From Anomaloglossus baeobatrachus (taxonomy: Eukaryota; Chordata; Amphibia; Anura; Aromobatidae), in assembly GCF_048569485.1 (NCBI RefSeq), contig NW_027442211.1, positions 186,001-250,000 of the forward strand: 64,000 bases of DNA. The letters are read 5' to 3'. The notes beneath the pieces are model-generated. The model did not search any database, was not told the origin of the DNA, and worked only from the letters and a program-made list of their open reading frames with translations. Numbering within the stretch: the first letter of the stretch is position 1; every line of letters starts with the position of its first letter. Of the stretch, positions 1 to 10,826 are shown piece after piece. A program made the translations under genes and the position numbers.

Positions 1-219
1 GTAAAGCCCCCTTTAGGCTCTGTGCACATGTAAAGTGTTTGGTGCATCTTTTGGCGGGGAAAATTTACGCGTTTTTGCATTTGTTTTTCCCCTGCATTTT
101 TCTATTTTGTTTTTTTTTATACAGCAATGAATACTTTAGACATAAAAAATATATAGATATAGGCAGATACCAAAACAGACAAATAACTGCACAGCCCCCC
201 ACATATAATAATGTTTTCT

Positions 220-1400
220 CTCTTTTTGTGTCCTTCATATTTCCATTTGTGGACTACGTCAGATTCCCAGGACTACATCTGACCTGCCTGGGTTTTTATT
301 TAAATAAATTGGTGAAACAGGAAAGAGTTTGGAGTGGTTTTTTTTTCAAATAAACTATTTTTGGGTGTGTTTTTTTTCTCTTTATACTTACTGAGTTAGC
401 AATGGGGGTGTCTAATAGACGCCTCTCCAATACTAACCCCATGGGCTTGATGACAGCTGACATTACAAAGCTAACATCAACTCCAAAAGTATTACCTCAA
501 TTGCAAAACCTGCCGACATATAATAAAATTGTACCCTGTGGAGCTTATTGGACATCTATTTATGATTAAATAAATCAATAGAAAAAAACAGGGACCCCTT
601 TACTTTTGAGAACTACAAAGGTCAAGCAGACAGCTGGGGGCTGGTATTATCAGGCTTGGATGGCCTATGATTATTGGCCCCTTCCCAGCCTAAACATAGC
701 GTCCCACAGCTATCCAAGAAGTGGCACCTCACAATAGATGTTAGCACTTTGCTTTGGCTCTTCCTGATTGCCCTGGTGCTGCAGGGGCAAATAACCATGG
801 TCATTCCCAGACTAAAAATAGCAGCAAGCATCCACCCCAGAAGTGGCGCATCACATTAGCTGCGCCAATTCTGGCACTTTTCCTCAGCTCTTCCTGATTG
901 CCATAGTGCAGTAGGAGCCAATAACCATGGGCCTTCTCAGAGTAAAAATAGCAGCACACAGCCACCCCAGAAGTAGCACATCACATTAGATGCGCCAATT
1001 CTGGTGCTTTGCCTCTGCTCGTCCCTGGTGCACTGGCAATCGGGTAATGGTAGTTGGGGTTGATGTCAGCTGTGTAGTGTCAGCTGGCATCAAGCCCAGG
1101 GATTAGTAATGGAGAAGCGTCTATCAGACACCCCCATTACTAACCCAGTAATAAAAAAAATACACACAAGTAAAAAATACTTTATTAAAATAAACACTCC
1201 CCAACTCTTTCCATCATTCACCACTTTACTAAATAAAAAAAAAGCAGCAGGACTGCCGTAGTCCAAGGAATCCGCCATAGTCCACAAATGGAAACCAGAA
1301 AAACATAAACAGAGAGAAATAAAAACAAGACACAGTCACTAGTTCACCAATTTATTAAAAAGCAAAGTTCCCACGCAGGTCCAACGTAGTCCGGCTCTTA
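220..1400. repeat. Palindromic block P, unit 1
   Basis: The left arm (about 220-500) is the inverted, diverged counterpart of the right arm (about 1030-1400). Both contain, in opposite sense, the signature TAGTCCACAAATGG, a GACGCxTCTxxxAGACACCCCCATTA stretch and the AGCTGACxT/GTCAGCTG module. The 500-1030 spacer has internal tandem copies of a CCAATTCTGGYRCTTT module with AATAACCATGG. A directly repeated, diverged copy of the right arm lies at 4943-5300, and a further relative ends the window near 63,890. It looks like an old non-autonomous palindromic transposon; I cannot name its superfamily. Confidence 0.75.
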
Positions 1401-1530
1401 CCAAGACGTTGCACAATGATCAAAGACTATGGAGGCTCAGAACAAGGCTCCATAGAGTTTGAGAAGCAGCACAAAGCGAAAACCAGCAATTCCGATGAAC
1501 GGTGACGTCAGGCACGTCCCTTATTAACAG

Positions 1531-2388
1531 ATACTAGCTGTAGCACCCGGCGCTTCCCGGGATAGTAACTGTCTCTCTGTTTCTCTCCCATTCTCTGTCT
1601 GTCTCCCCCTCTGTATATCTCTCTCTGTCTCTCTCTCTCTCTGTCTTGGTCTGTCTGTCTTTCCCTGTCTGTCTCTGACTGTCTCTGCCTCTTTCTCCGT
1701 CTGTCTCAATCTCTTTCCCTGTCTGTCTATCTATCTCTTTCTCTGTCTGTCTCTGTCTCTCTGTCACTTTCCCTGTCTGTCTCTTTCCCTGTCTGTCTCT
1801 TTCCCTCTCTTTCCCTGTCTGTCTCTTTCCCTGTCTGTCTCTTTCCCTCTTTCCCTCTGTCACTTTCCCTGTGTCTGTCTCTTTACCTGTCTTTGTCTGT
1901 CTCTTACCCTGTCTGTCTCTTTCCCTCTCTGTCTGTTTCCCTGTGTCTGTCTGTCTCTTTGTCTGTCTCTTTACCTGTCTGTGTCTGTCTCTTAACCTTT
2001 CACTCTCTTTCCCTGTCTCTCTTTCCCTGTCAGTCTGTCTTTTTGTCTGTATCTGTCTCTTTGTGTCTGTGTCTTACCCTGTCTATGTCTGACTCTTTCC
2101 CTGTCTGTGTCTGCCTCTTTCCCTGTCTGTGTCTGTCTCTTTCTCTGGCTGCATTGTGACACGCCAACATTCCATTTAAGGGCGTGTCTGCGCATTCTTC
2201 TGAAGTTCTGGCTGCACTGTGGCTCCCAGCTCTATTCGCTTTAATGGAGGCAGGTTTTTTGTTGAATAACTGTAAAGCGCGGCGTTAAAACTTCCCCTCA
2301 AAACATAGCCTATGACGCTCTTGGGGTCCAGACGTGTGAGTGTGCAAACTTTTGTGGCTGTAGCTGCGACGGTGCAGATGCCAATCCC

Positions 2389-2426
<38 letters not shown>

Positions 2427-2446
2427 TCAGCTTTATATATTAGATA
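1531..2446 (+). mobile_element. CCCGG-headed element with (TCTG)n and (CA)n, unit 1
   Basis: Starts ATACTAGCTGTAGCACCCGG, whose CCCGG-CGCTT-CCCGG forms a short hairpin, then a 580-bp degenerate TCTG/TCTC microsatellite (about 1566-2150), a 240-bp unique segment, a CA tract (2392-2424) and an ending TTCAGCTTTATATATTAGAT. The same head-to-tail order occurs in all units. It interrupts the colinearity between half A and half B of the unit, so it is an insertion. A Penelope-like or other retroelement relic is possible but not shown; no reading frame of a known polymerase is visible. Confidence 0.6.
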
Positions 2447-2454
2447 TGACTTTA

Positions 2455-2780
2455 TGTCCTCCAGACTGTACTCATGCCCCTTTTCGTGTTCCTATACAGT
2501 AACAATGTCCCTCTTTGACCACCGTCCATTACCATTGGTCCGCCTTTGTGTTTGTGTTCCTACACAGTAACTGTGCTTCTCTTAGGGCTGTACAGTTATA
2601 TTACACCCTATGTGCCCCCTTTTGTCCCCCTATACTGTTGTGATGTCCCCATTTGTTTACCCACACAATAATAATGGCCCTTTTATCAGCCACATTCATT
2701 GGTATTGTTTGCCCTCTGTGCTCCTATAAAGTAGAAATTACCTCTTTGTGCCCCTATACAAATGTAATGTCACCTTCCAT
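2455..2780 (+). repeat. Degenerate minisatellite A, unit 1
   Basis: About seven decayed copies of a module of the type CCTATACAGTAACAATGTCCC. It is the older relative of minisatellite B at 5300-6105 and occupies the same place upstream of the U6 relic in half A. Confidence 0.6.
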
Positions 2781-2784
2781 CCAT

Positions 2785-2811
2785 GCAAATTCGTGAAGCG
2801 TTCCATATTTT
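2785..2811 (+). pseudogene. U6 snRNA 3'-end relic (half A), unit 1
   Basis: GCAAATTCGTGAAGCGTTCC followed by ATATTTT equals the last 27 nt of vertebrate U6 snRNA, including its terminal U run. The rest of U6 and any promoter are absent upstream, where minisatellite A lies. It is a truncated U6 gene copy, not functional. Confidence 0.88.
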
Positions 2812-3458
2812 GATGCATTTATTAACCCAAATGTATTTTTTTTTCGTCATTTTTTGAGGTAAGAACATTTCTGGTCTTGTTAACCCCTTCAAGCCATGGC
2901 CATTTTACTTTATTTCCTTTTCATTTTTCCATGTAGTGTATTGGAAAAAAAATTCCAAAAGTGTAGAAATTGTAATTAAAAAGTGAAATTCCACAATTTA
3001 GGGGCTTTTTTTTGCTTTTTTTCTGTCACCATGTTTTCAATTTGGTAAAAGTGACCCGGCATTATGATGCCTCAGGCCGGTGCGAGTTCGTAGATACAAA
3101 ACATGTATACTTTTACTTTTATCTAAAGAGTGAAGAAAAAGCAGAAGTTTGTCGAAAAAAAGAATAGCGCCTTGTCGCCATGTTCGGAGACCTGTAGCAT
3201 TCTCATTGTTCGGTATCTGGGGCTCAGTGACGGCTTTTTTTTTTGCGTTTTGAGCTGATGTTTTTAATTATACCATATTTGTATATGATGATTTGATCGC
3301 CTGTTATTGCATTTTAGTGCCATGTTGCGATGACCAAAAACCATCATTTTGTCATCTGGAATATTTTTTCTCGCTACACCTTGTACTAATCAGATTAATT
3401 GCTTTTATATTTTTATAGCCCAGGCATTTCTGAACTCAGCAATACCAAATATGTGTAT
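2812..3458 (+). repeat. Anuran T-rich repeat downstream of U6, half A, unit 1
   Basis: It contains TTAACCCCTTCAAGCCATGG, a GTGCGAGTTCGTAGATAC module, GATCTGGGGCT-like and CAATACCAAATATGTGTATT modules typical of an abundant frog interspersed repeat. The same modules in the same order (TTAACCCCTTCATGTCATGG, GTACGAGTTCATACAGACC, GGGGATCTGGGGCTGTGTGA) follow the U6 relic of half B at 6212-6823, showing the internal duplication of the unit. Confidence 0.7.
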
Positions 3459-4590
3459 TGTCGCACCCCGGGGCAGCCGAGCTGCTTGGATCCGGGCAAT
3501 CCGTGGCTCGAGGGGTCCCAGATCCAGGGGCACGTTGATCAGTTTTTAAATAAAATGGGAAAAATAATAAAAATAGTCCGACTACGCCACACGCGGTGCG
3601 CGGCCAGGGATGGCATGGCCACCGCTGCCGTTCTTCCCTGGGGGTGATGGATGGGGCAGCGTGGATGGTGAAGCCCTACGCGAGCAGGGCTTTTCCTCAG
3701 GGGTAGGTAGGGGTTAATGTGGAGGTGCAGTGAAATACCTCAGTCCAGACAGGGGAGTGCAGTTTGGTCGCTTTACTTACAGCTGGGTTCGCAACCTGGG
3801 GAGGTGCTGGATCCCAGGTGCGCCCAAGTCCTGTGTCCCTGTGCCAGCTGACCTGGTGCCACTCGCCCACCGATGCACTTGTGTGTGTGTGTGTGGGTCC
3901 TCCCTGGCGTGGAGCACTTGGAGGTCCTCCTGGTGTCTGGGTCCTGCCGCAGGCAGTTTGGACTATTTAAGGGAATATGTCCCGGTCCTCCCTTTGCTGC
4001 TTATGCCTCGGATGTTAATGGTGGCAGATGAGTCCTGGAAACCCACCCACCTGGCAGAGTTAATAGACGGCTTGAAGTCCCGGTCTGTTCTCGGATCTGC
4101 ACCCCGTGCGTGCAAAGTACTAGGAGCCCTGGATTTCCACTCCCACAGCATTCCACTGTCCCTGGAGCTTGACCTCTCGTTCTCCAGATACTTTCTCCCC
4201 TGAGTGGCTGCTGTTTCTACTCAGGTCTTGGCGGGGTCTTTGCTTTTTTCACTGTGTCTCAAGATTCCTTTGTCTTGACACCTTTACTGACAACTCATTC
4301 TCCTCCTTGCGACTGCTCACTTTCAGTCTCTCCAGCCCGCTAACTGACTTCTCCCACTCTCCCCAGGCCATCCACTCCCCCCCCAGGTCTGATCTCTCCC
4401 TACCCAGTTGTCTGCCTGTTAGCTCACAGTGCCCAGCCCTGTCACCTGGTTCTATGGGAGTCTCCCGCCCTGGTTTTGGAGTGTATGTGTCCTGGTGTGT
4501 GTGTACTGACTGGCACAGTTATGTAGCACCCGAGCTGTTACAGTGATGTTACCTTGTTTTGTGACACCTGGTTACCTCAGGGATGTCTCA
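3459..4590 (+). mobile_element. Unclassified 1.13 kb insertion, unit 1
   Basis: GC-rich sequence from TGTCGCACCCCGGGGCAGCC to GGATGTCTCA interrupts an A/T-rich repeat (TATGTGTAT / ATTTTGTTTTTTAG) that otherwise reads through. It contains an AATAAA-like run at its 5' side, a TATTTAAG motif at 3964 and a short GT microsatellite. The TG...CA ends and the TATA-like and AATAAA motifs would fit a solo LTR, but I see no convincing 4-6 bp target duplication. A 157-residue reading frame inside (3730-4203) matches nothing I know and is disrupted in unit 3. Confidence 0.55.
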
Positions 4591-4942
4591 ATTTTGTTTT
4601 TTAGTTTTTTAATTGTTTTGCTTTCAATGAGGCAAAAGGGGATTTGATTTGAGCTTTAGCTTTTATTTTTTCATATTTTACATAATTATTTATTTCTTTA
4701 ATATTTTTTACTGATTTTACTAGTTGCCCTAGAGGACTTTATGACTGTACACTGCGATGGCTTTTCCTGTTCAGAGCGATGCTGCAGCATCGCACTGATC
4801 AGGAGAAATGCTGGTCTCCTGAGAGTGCTGGCATTCTGTTGACTCTCACAGGAAGTGATTCATGACAGCATCAGGAGTAATAATCTGACCCCGAGCTGTC
4901 ATAGAAATACAACGGCGCCCCGTGATCGCATCACGGGGCCAC
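4591..4942 (+). repeat. Continuation of the anuran T-rich repeat, unit 1
   Basis: This resumes the repeat interrupted by the 1.13 kb insertion (TTTTAATTGTTTTGCTTTCA, ACTAGTTGCCCTAGAGGACT, GATGCTGCAGCATCGCACTG) and ends with a CCCCGTGATCGCATCACGGGG hairpin near 4918. Nothing gene-like is visible. Confidence 0.6.
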
Positions 4943-5300
4943 TGACTAGATGCTCTAATTCTGACGCTTTGCCCGCCTCTTCCTGATTGCCATGGTGCAG
5001 TGGCAATCGGAGTAATGGTAGCTGGGGTTGACGTCAGCTGTGTAATGTCAGCTGGCAGCAAGCCCATGGGATAGTAATGGAGAGGCGTCTATCAGGCACC
5101 CCTATTAATAACCCAGTAATAAAAAAAAGACAACATACACAAATTAACAAAATGATTTATTAAAATAAACACTTTCCATCATTCACTACTTTATTAAAAC
5201 AAACAAAAAAAAATAGCAGGACCGCCGTAGTCCAAGGAATCCGCCATAGTCCACAAATGGGAACCTGAAAAAGATAAACAGAGAGAAAATAAAAACAAGA
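4943..5300 (+). repeat. Block P', half B copy of the right palindrome arm, unit 1
   Basis: It is colinear with about 990-1340: CAATCGGAGTAATGGTAG, GTCAGCTGTGTAATGTCAGC, GGCGTCTATCAGGCACCCC, CCAAGGAATCCGCCATAGTC and AAACAGAGAGAAAATAAAAA all have close counterparts. It marks the start of half B of the unit. Confidence 0.75.
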
Positions 5301-6105
5301 GACTGTCCCCTGTGAGCCACTGTATAGTATTAGTAGCCCCATGTACAAAAGTAATGCTTATCAATGAGCCCCTCTACAGTAGTAATGACCTGATGTACAG
5401 TAGTAATGCCCCCTGTGTTCCCCAGTACATGAGTAATGCCTCCTGTACAGTAATAATGCCCTCTGTGAGCCCCTGTACAATTATAATGCCCCTGTACAGC
5501 AGTAATGTCCCATTGTACAGTAGCAATACTCTCTGTGAGCTCCTGTACACTAGTAATGCCCCCATGTACAGCAGTAATGCCCTCATTCACAATAGTAATG
5601 CCCCCTGTACAACAGTAGTGCCCCCTTGTGCAGTAGTAATGCCCCATGATCAGTAGTAATGCCCACTTGTGACCCCATGTACAGTAGTAATGCCCCCTGT
5701 ACAGTAGTTCTGCCCCCTGCACAGTAGCAATGCCCCCTGTACAGTAGTAATGCCCCCTGTACAGTAGTAATGCCCCCTGCACAGTAGTAATGCCCCCTGT
5801 ACAATAGCAATGCCCCCAAGATCAGTAGTAATGCCCACCTTTGACCCCATGTACAGTAGTAATGCTCCGTTGTGCAGTAGTAATTACCCCTGTGAGCCCC
5901 AGTACAGTAATAATGCCCCCCTGTACAGTAGTATTGCCCAACTGTGACCCCTATGTACAAAAATAATGCCCCCTTGTACAGTAGTATTGCCCCCTGTGAG
6001 GAGCCTCTGTACAATACTAATACCTCCTGTACAGTAGTAATGCCTCTTGTGAGCCCCTGTAAAATTGGAATGCCCCCTGTGCGTGCAGTAGTAATGCCCC
6101 CTGCA
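5300..6105 (+). repeat. Minisatellite B, ~20-bp monomer, unit 1
   Basis: Tandem copies of CCCCTGTACAGTAGTAATGC with spacer words such as TGTGAGC and TGACCCCATG. Reverse-strand reading frames rich in YYCTGG and LLYRG result from the repeat and are not genes. In this unit it is cut short at the deletion that removed the U6 promoter. Confidence 0.9.
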
Positions 6106-6211
6106 GAGCCTACACACAAGATGATTAGCATATGATTGATTAGCCCCTGCACAGCAGCTGCAGCAGGCCATGGATGATGACATGGAAAATACAAAAAACA
6201 ATCAACTTTTT
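6104..6211 (+). pseudogene. U6-like locus without promoter or 5' end, unit 1
   Basis: AGAGCCTACACACAAGATGATTAGCAT to the T5 run matches the inner part of the U6-like locus of units 2-6, but the promoter and the 5' stem-loop are missing, so this copy should be silent. Confidence 0.85.
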
Positions 6212-6823
6212 CCAAAGCGCATTTCTAAACACAAGCTTTTTTTTCCACCCTCATTCACTGACTTAAAAAAAAACATTTCTTGCCTCGTTAACCCCTTCAT
6301 GTCATGGCCATTTTAACGGTTTTTTTTTTTTTCATTTTCCTCTCCTTATTCCAAAAGCCAGAACTTTTTTACTTTTCCTTAAATATACTCTAGAAGGGCT
6401 TCTTTTTTGGGGGGAAAGTTCACCTTTTCACTGACATCATTGATTTTACCATAGAAAGGAGTGGAAAATGGTAAAAAAAAAAATCCAAGTGCACTGAAAT
6501 TGCTAACAAAGTGCAATTCCGCATTGTTTTTTGGCTTTTTATATACCATGTTCACTATATAATAAAACTCACCTGGTGGTATCATTCCCCAGGTCAGTAC
6601 GAGTTCATACAGACCAAACATCTAGATTGTTTTATTTTATTTAAGTAGTCAAAAAAAATTCTGAAATAAGTAAAAAAAAAAAATTGTTTTTTTTTTTCCA
6701 AGGACCGTAACAGTTTTAATTTTTGGGGATCTGGGGCTGTGTGAGGGCTTATTTTATTTGTACCCTGAACTGACTTTTTACTGATAAAATTTGGGGGTAA
6801 ATATAATGTATTTTATTACAATG
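6212..6823 (+). repeat. Anuran T-rich repeat downstream of U6, half B, unit 1
   Basis: Diverged counterpart of 2812-3300 with several long A or T runs; ends at the MITE insertion. No gene seen. Confidence 0.7.
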
Positions 6824-7381
6824 TAAAGGGTGCTTTACACGCTGCGACATCGCTAACGATTTATCGTCGGGGTCACAGTGTTTGTGACGCACATCCGGCG
6901 TCGTTAGCATCATCGCAGCGTGTAACACGTACGAGCGACCTACAACGATCGCAAAAGTGGTAAAAATCGTTGGTTTTTGAGAGGTCGTCCAAACACCAAA
7001 GATCGTTGTCTGGTGAGGTTGCTTGTCTTTCCTGCGGCAGCACACATCGCGGTGTGTGACACCGCAGAAGCGACAAACATCTCCTCACCTGCCTCCGCTG
7101 GCAATGCGGAAGGAAGGAGGTGGGCGGGATGTTACGTCCCGCTCATCTCCGCCCCTCCGCTTCTATTGGACGGCTGCCGTGTGACGGCGCATGACCCGGC
7201 CCCTTAGAAAGGAGGCGGATCGCCGGCCACAGCGACGTCGCAGGGCAGGTAAGTAGTGTGACGGGTGTTAGCGATGTTGTGCGTCACGGGCAGCGATTTG
7301 CCCGTGACGCACAACCGACAGGGGTGGGTACGATCGCTAGCGATATCGGTACCGATACCGCAGCGTGTAAAGCCCCCTTTA
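6824..7381. mobile_element. MITE with long TIRs, unit 1
   Basis: Terminal inverted repeats TAAAGGGTGCTTTACACGCT and the complement of GCGTGTAAAGCCCCCTTTA bound a 558-bp GC-rich element with many inner palindromes (CGATCGCTAGCGATATCGGT near 7329, GTCACGGGCAGCGATTTGCC near 7286). It encodes no protein. This family type is abundant in frogs; a TA or TNA target would suit PIF/Harbinger but the target duplication is unclear. It sits at the same place in every unit. Confidence 0.85.
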
Positions 7382-7585
7382 GGCTCTGTGCACATGTAAA
7401 GTGTTTGGTGCATCTTTTGGCGGGGAAAATTTACGCGTTTTTGCATTTGTTTTTCCCCTGCATTTTTCTATTTTGTTTTTTTTTATACAGCAATGAATAC
7501 TTTAGACATAAAAAATATATAGATATAGGCAGATACCAAAACAGACAAATAACTGCACAGCCCCCCACATATAATAATGTTTTCT

Positions 7586-8766
7586 CTCTTTTTGTGTCCT
7601 TCATATTTCCATTTGTGGACTACGTCAGATTCCCAGGACTACATCTGACCTGCCTGGGTTTTTATTTAAATAAATTGGTGAAACAGGAAAGAGTTTGGAG
7701 TGGTTTTTTTTTCAAATAAACTATTTTTGGGTGTGTTTTTTTTCTCTTTATACTTACTGAGTTAGCAATGGGGGTGTCTAATAGACGCCTCTCCAATACT
7801 AACCCCATGGGCTTGATGACAGCTGACATTACAAAGCTGACATCAACTCCAAAAGCATTACCTCAATTGCAAAACCTGCCGACATATAATAAAATTGTAC
7901 CCTGTGGAGCTTATTGGACATCTATTTATGATTAAATAAATCAATAGAAAAAAACAGGGACCCCTTTACTTTTGAGAACTACAAAGGTCAAGCAGACAGC
8001 TGGGGGCTGGTATTATCAGGCTTGGATGGCCTATGATTATTGGCCCCTTCCCAGCCTAAACATAGCGTCCCACAGCTATCCAAGAAGTGGCACCTCACAA
8101 TAGATGTTAGCACTTTGCTTTGGCTCTTCCTGATTGCCCTGGTGCTGCAGGGGCAAATAACCATGGTCATTCCCAGACTAAAAATAGCAGCAAGCATCCA
8201 CCCCAGAAGTGGCGCATCACATTAGCTGCGCCAATTCTGGCACTTTTCCTCAGCTCTTCCTGATTGCCATAGTGCAGTAGGAGCCAATAACCATGGGCCT
8301 TCTCAGAGTAAAAATAGCAGCACACAGCCACCCCAGAAGTAGCACATCACATTAGATGCGCCAATTCTGGTGCTTTGCCTCTGCTCGTCCCTGGTGCACT
8401 GGCAATCGGGTAATGGTAGTTGGGGTTGATGTCAGCTGTGTAGTGTCAGCTGGCATCAAGCCCAGGGATTAGTAATGGAGAAGCGTCTATCAGACACCCC
8501 CATTACTAACCCAGTAATAAAAAAAATACACACAAGTAAAAAATACTTTATTAAAATAAACACTCCCCAACTCTTTCCATCATTCACCACTTTACTAAAT
8601 AAAAAAAAAGCAGCAGGACTGCCGTAGTCCAAGGAATCCGCCATAGTCCACAAATGGAAACCAGAAAAACATAAACAGAGAGAAATAAAAACAAGACACA
8701 GTCACTAGTTCACCAATTTATTAAAAAGCAAAGTTCCCACGCAGGTCCAACGTAGTCCGGCTCTTA
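7586..8766. repeat. Palindromic block P, unit 2
   Basis: Counterpart of 220-1400, nearly identical; it differs by CTGACATCAACTCCAAAAGC near 7838. Confidence 0.75.
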
Positions 8767-8896
8767 CCAAGACGTTGCACAATGATCAAAGACTATGGAG
8801 GCTCAGAACAAGGCTCCATAGAGTTTGAGAAGCAGCACAAAGCGAAAACCAGCAATTCCGATGAACGGTGACGTCAGGCACGTCCCTTATTAACAG

Positions 8897-9754
8897 ATAC
8901 TAGCTGTAGCACCCGGCGCTTCCCGGGATAGTAACTGTCTCTCTGTTTCTCTCCCATTCTCTGTCTGTCTCCCCCTCTGTATATCTCTCTCTGTCTCTCT
9001 CTCTCTCTGTCTTGGTCTGTCTGTCTTTCCCTGTCTGTCTCTGACTGTCTCTGCCTCTTTCTCCGTCTGTCTCAATCTCTTTCCCTGTCTGTCTATCTAT
9101 CTCTTTCTCTGTCTGTCTCTGTCTCTCTGTCACTTTCCCTGTCTGTCTCTTTCCCTGTCTGTCTCTTTCCCTCTCTTTCCCTGTCTGTCTCTTTCCCAGT
9201 CTGTCTCTTTCCCTCTTTCCCTCTGTCACTTTCCCTGTGTCTGTCTCTTTACCTGTCTTTGTCTGTCTCTTACCCTGTCTGTCTCTTTCCCTCTCTGTCT
9301 GTTTCCCTGTGTCTGTCTGTCTCTTTGTCTGTCTCTTTACCTGTCTGTGTCTGTCTCTTAACCTTTCACTCTCTTTCCCTGTCTCTCTTTCCCTGTCAGT
9401 CTGTCTTTTTGTCTGTATCTGTCTCTTTGTGTCTGTGTCTTACCCTGTCTATGTCTGACTCTTTCCCTGTCTGTGTCTGCCTCTTTCCCTGTCTGTGTCT
9501 GTCTCTTTCTCTGGCTGCATTGTGACACGCCAACATTCCATTTAAGGGCGTGTCTGCGCATTCTTCTGAAGTTCTGGCTGCACTGTGGCTCCCAGCTCTA
9601 TTCGCTTTAATGGAGGCAGGTTTTTTGTTGAATAACTGTAAAGCGCGGCGTTAAAACTTCCCCTCAAAACATAGCCTATGACGCTCTTGGGGTCCAGACG
9701 TGTGAGTGTGCAAACTTTTGTGGCTGTAGCTGCGACGGTGCAGATGCCAATCCC

Positions 9755-9794
<40 letters not shown>

Positions 9795-9814
9795 TCAGCT
9801 TTATATATTAGATA
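8897..9814 (+). mobile_element. CCCGG-headed (TCTG)n/(CA)n element, unit 2
   Basis: Counterpart of 1531-2446, with a CA tract at 9758-9792. Confidence 0.6.
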
Positions 9815-9822
9815 TGACTTTA

Positions 9823-10148
9823 TGTCCTCCAGACTGTACTCATGCCCCTTTTCGTGTTCCTATACAGTAACAATGTCCCTCTTTGACCACCGTCCATTAC
9901 CATTGGTCCGCCTTTGTGTTTGTGTTCCTACACAGTAACTGTGCTTCTCTTAGGGCTGTACAGTTATATTACACCCTATGTGCCCCCTTTTGTCCCCCTA
10001 TACTGTTGTGATGTCCCCATTTGTTTACCCACACAATAATAATGGCCCTTTTATCAGCCACATTCATTGGTATTGTTTGCCCTCTGTGCTCCTATAAAGT
10101 AGAAATTACCTCTTTGTGCCCCTATACAAATGTAATGTCACCTTCCAT
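9823..10148 (+). repeat. Degenerate minisatellite A, unit 2
   Basis: Counterpart of 2455-2780 and essentially unchanged. Confidence 0.6.
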
Positions 10149-10152
10149 CCAT

Positions 10153-10179
10153 GCAAATTCGTGAAGCGTTCCATATTTT
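10153..10179 (+). pseudogene. U6 snRNA 3'-end relic, unit 2
   Basis: The same 27-nt U6 3' terminus as at 2785. Confidence 0.88.
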
Positions 10180-10826
10180 GATGCATTTATTAACCCAAAT
10201 GTATTTTTTTTTCGTCATTTTTTGAGGTAAGAACATTTCTGGTCTTGTTAACCCCTTCAAGCCATGGCCATTTTACTTTATTTCCTTTTCATTTTTCCAT
10301 GTAGTGTATTGGAAAAAAAATTCCAAAAGTGTAGAAATTGTAATTAAAAAGTGAAATTCCACAATTTAGGGGCTTTTTTTTGCTTTTTTTCTGTCACCAT
10401 GTTTTCAATTTGGTAAAAGTGACCCGGCATTATGATGCCTCAGGCCGGTGCGAGTTCGTAGATACAAAACATGTATACTTTTACTTTTATCTAAAGGGTG
10501 AAGAAAAAGCAGAAGTTTGTCGAAAAAAAGAATAGCGCCTTGTCGCCATGTTCGGAGACCTGTAGCATTCTCATTGTTCGGTATCTGGGGCTCAGTGACG
10601 GCTTTTTTTTTTGCGTTTTGAGCTGATGTTTTTAATTATACCATATTTGTATATGATGATTTGATCGCCTGTTATTGCATTTTAGTGCCATGTTGCGATG
10701 ACCAAAAACCATCATTTTGTCATCTGGAATATTTTTTCTCGCTACACCTTGTACTAATCAGATTAATTGCTTTTATATTTTTATAGCCCAGGCATTTCTG
10801 AACTCAGCAATACCAAATATGTGTAT

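Larger units (their letters stand above)
1..7366 (+). repeat. Array unit 1
   Basis: This unit is about 340 bp shorter than the others because the end of minisatellite B, the Pol III promoter and the 5' end of the U6-like locus are missing (the junction is near 6,100). It shares with unit 2 a GGTGAGGTTGC form of the MITE, where units 3-6 have GGTGAGTAACGAGG. Confidence 0.95.

Noticed and set aside
3730-4203. 157-residue frame repeated in most units
   Set aside because: It lies in the 1.13 kb insertion, matches no family I know, and is altered in unit 3 without sign of constraint.
5330-6215. Minus-strand frames rich in GHYYCTGGITTVQGALLLY
   Set aside because: They translate minisatellite B; the same stretch is open in two minus frames and its length changes with monomer number.
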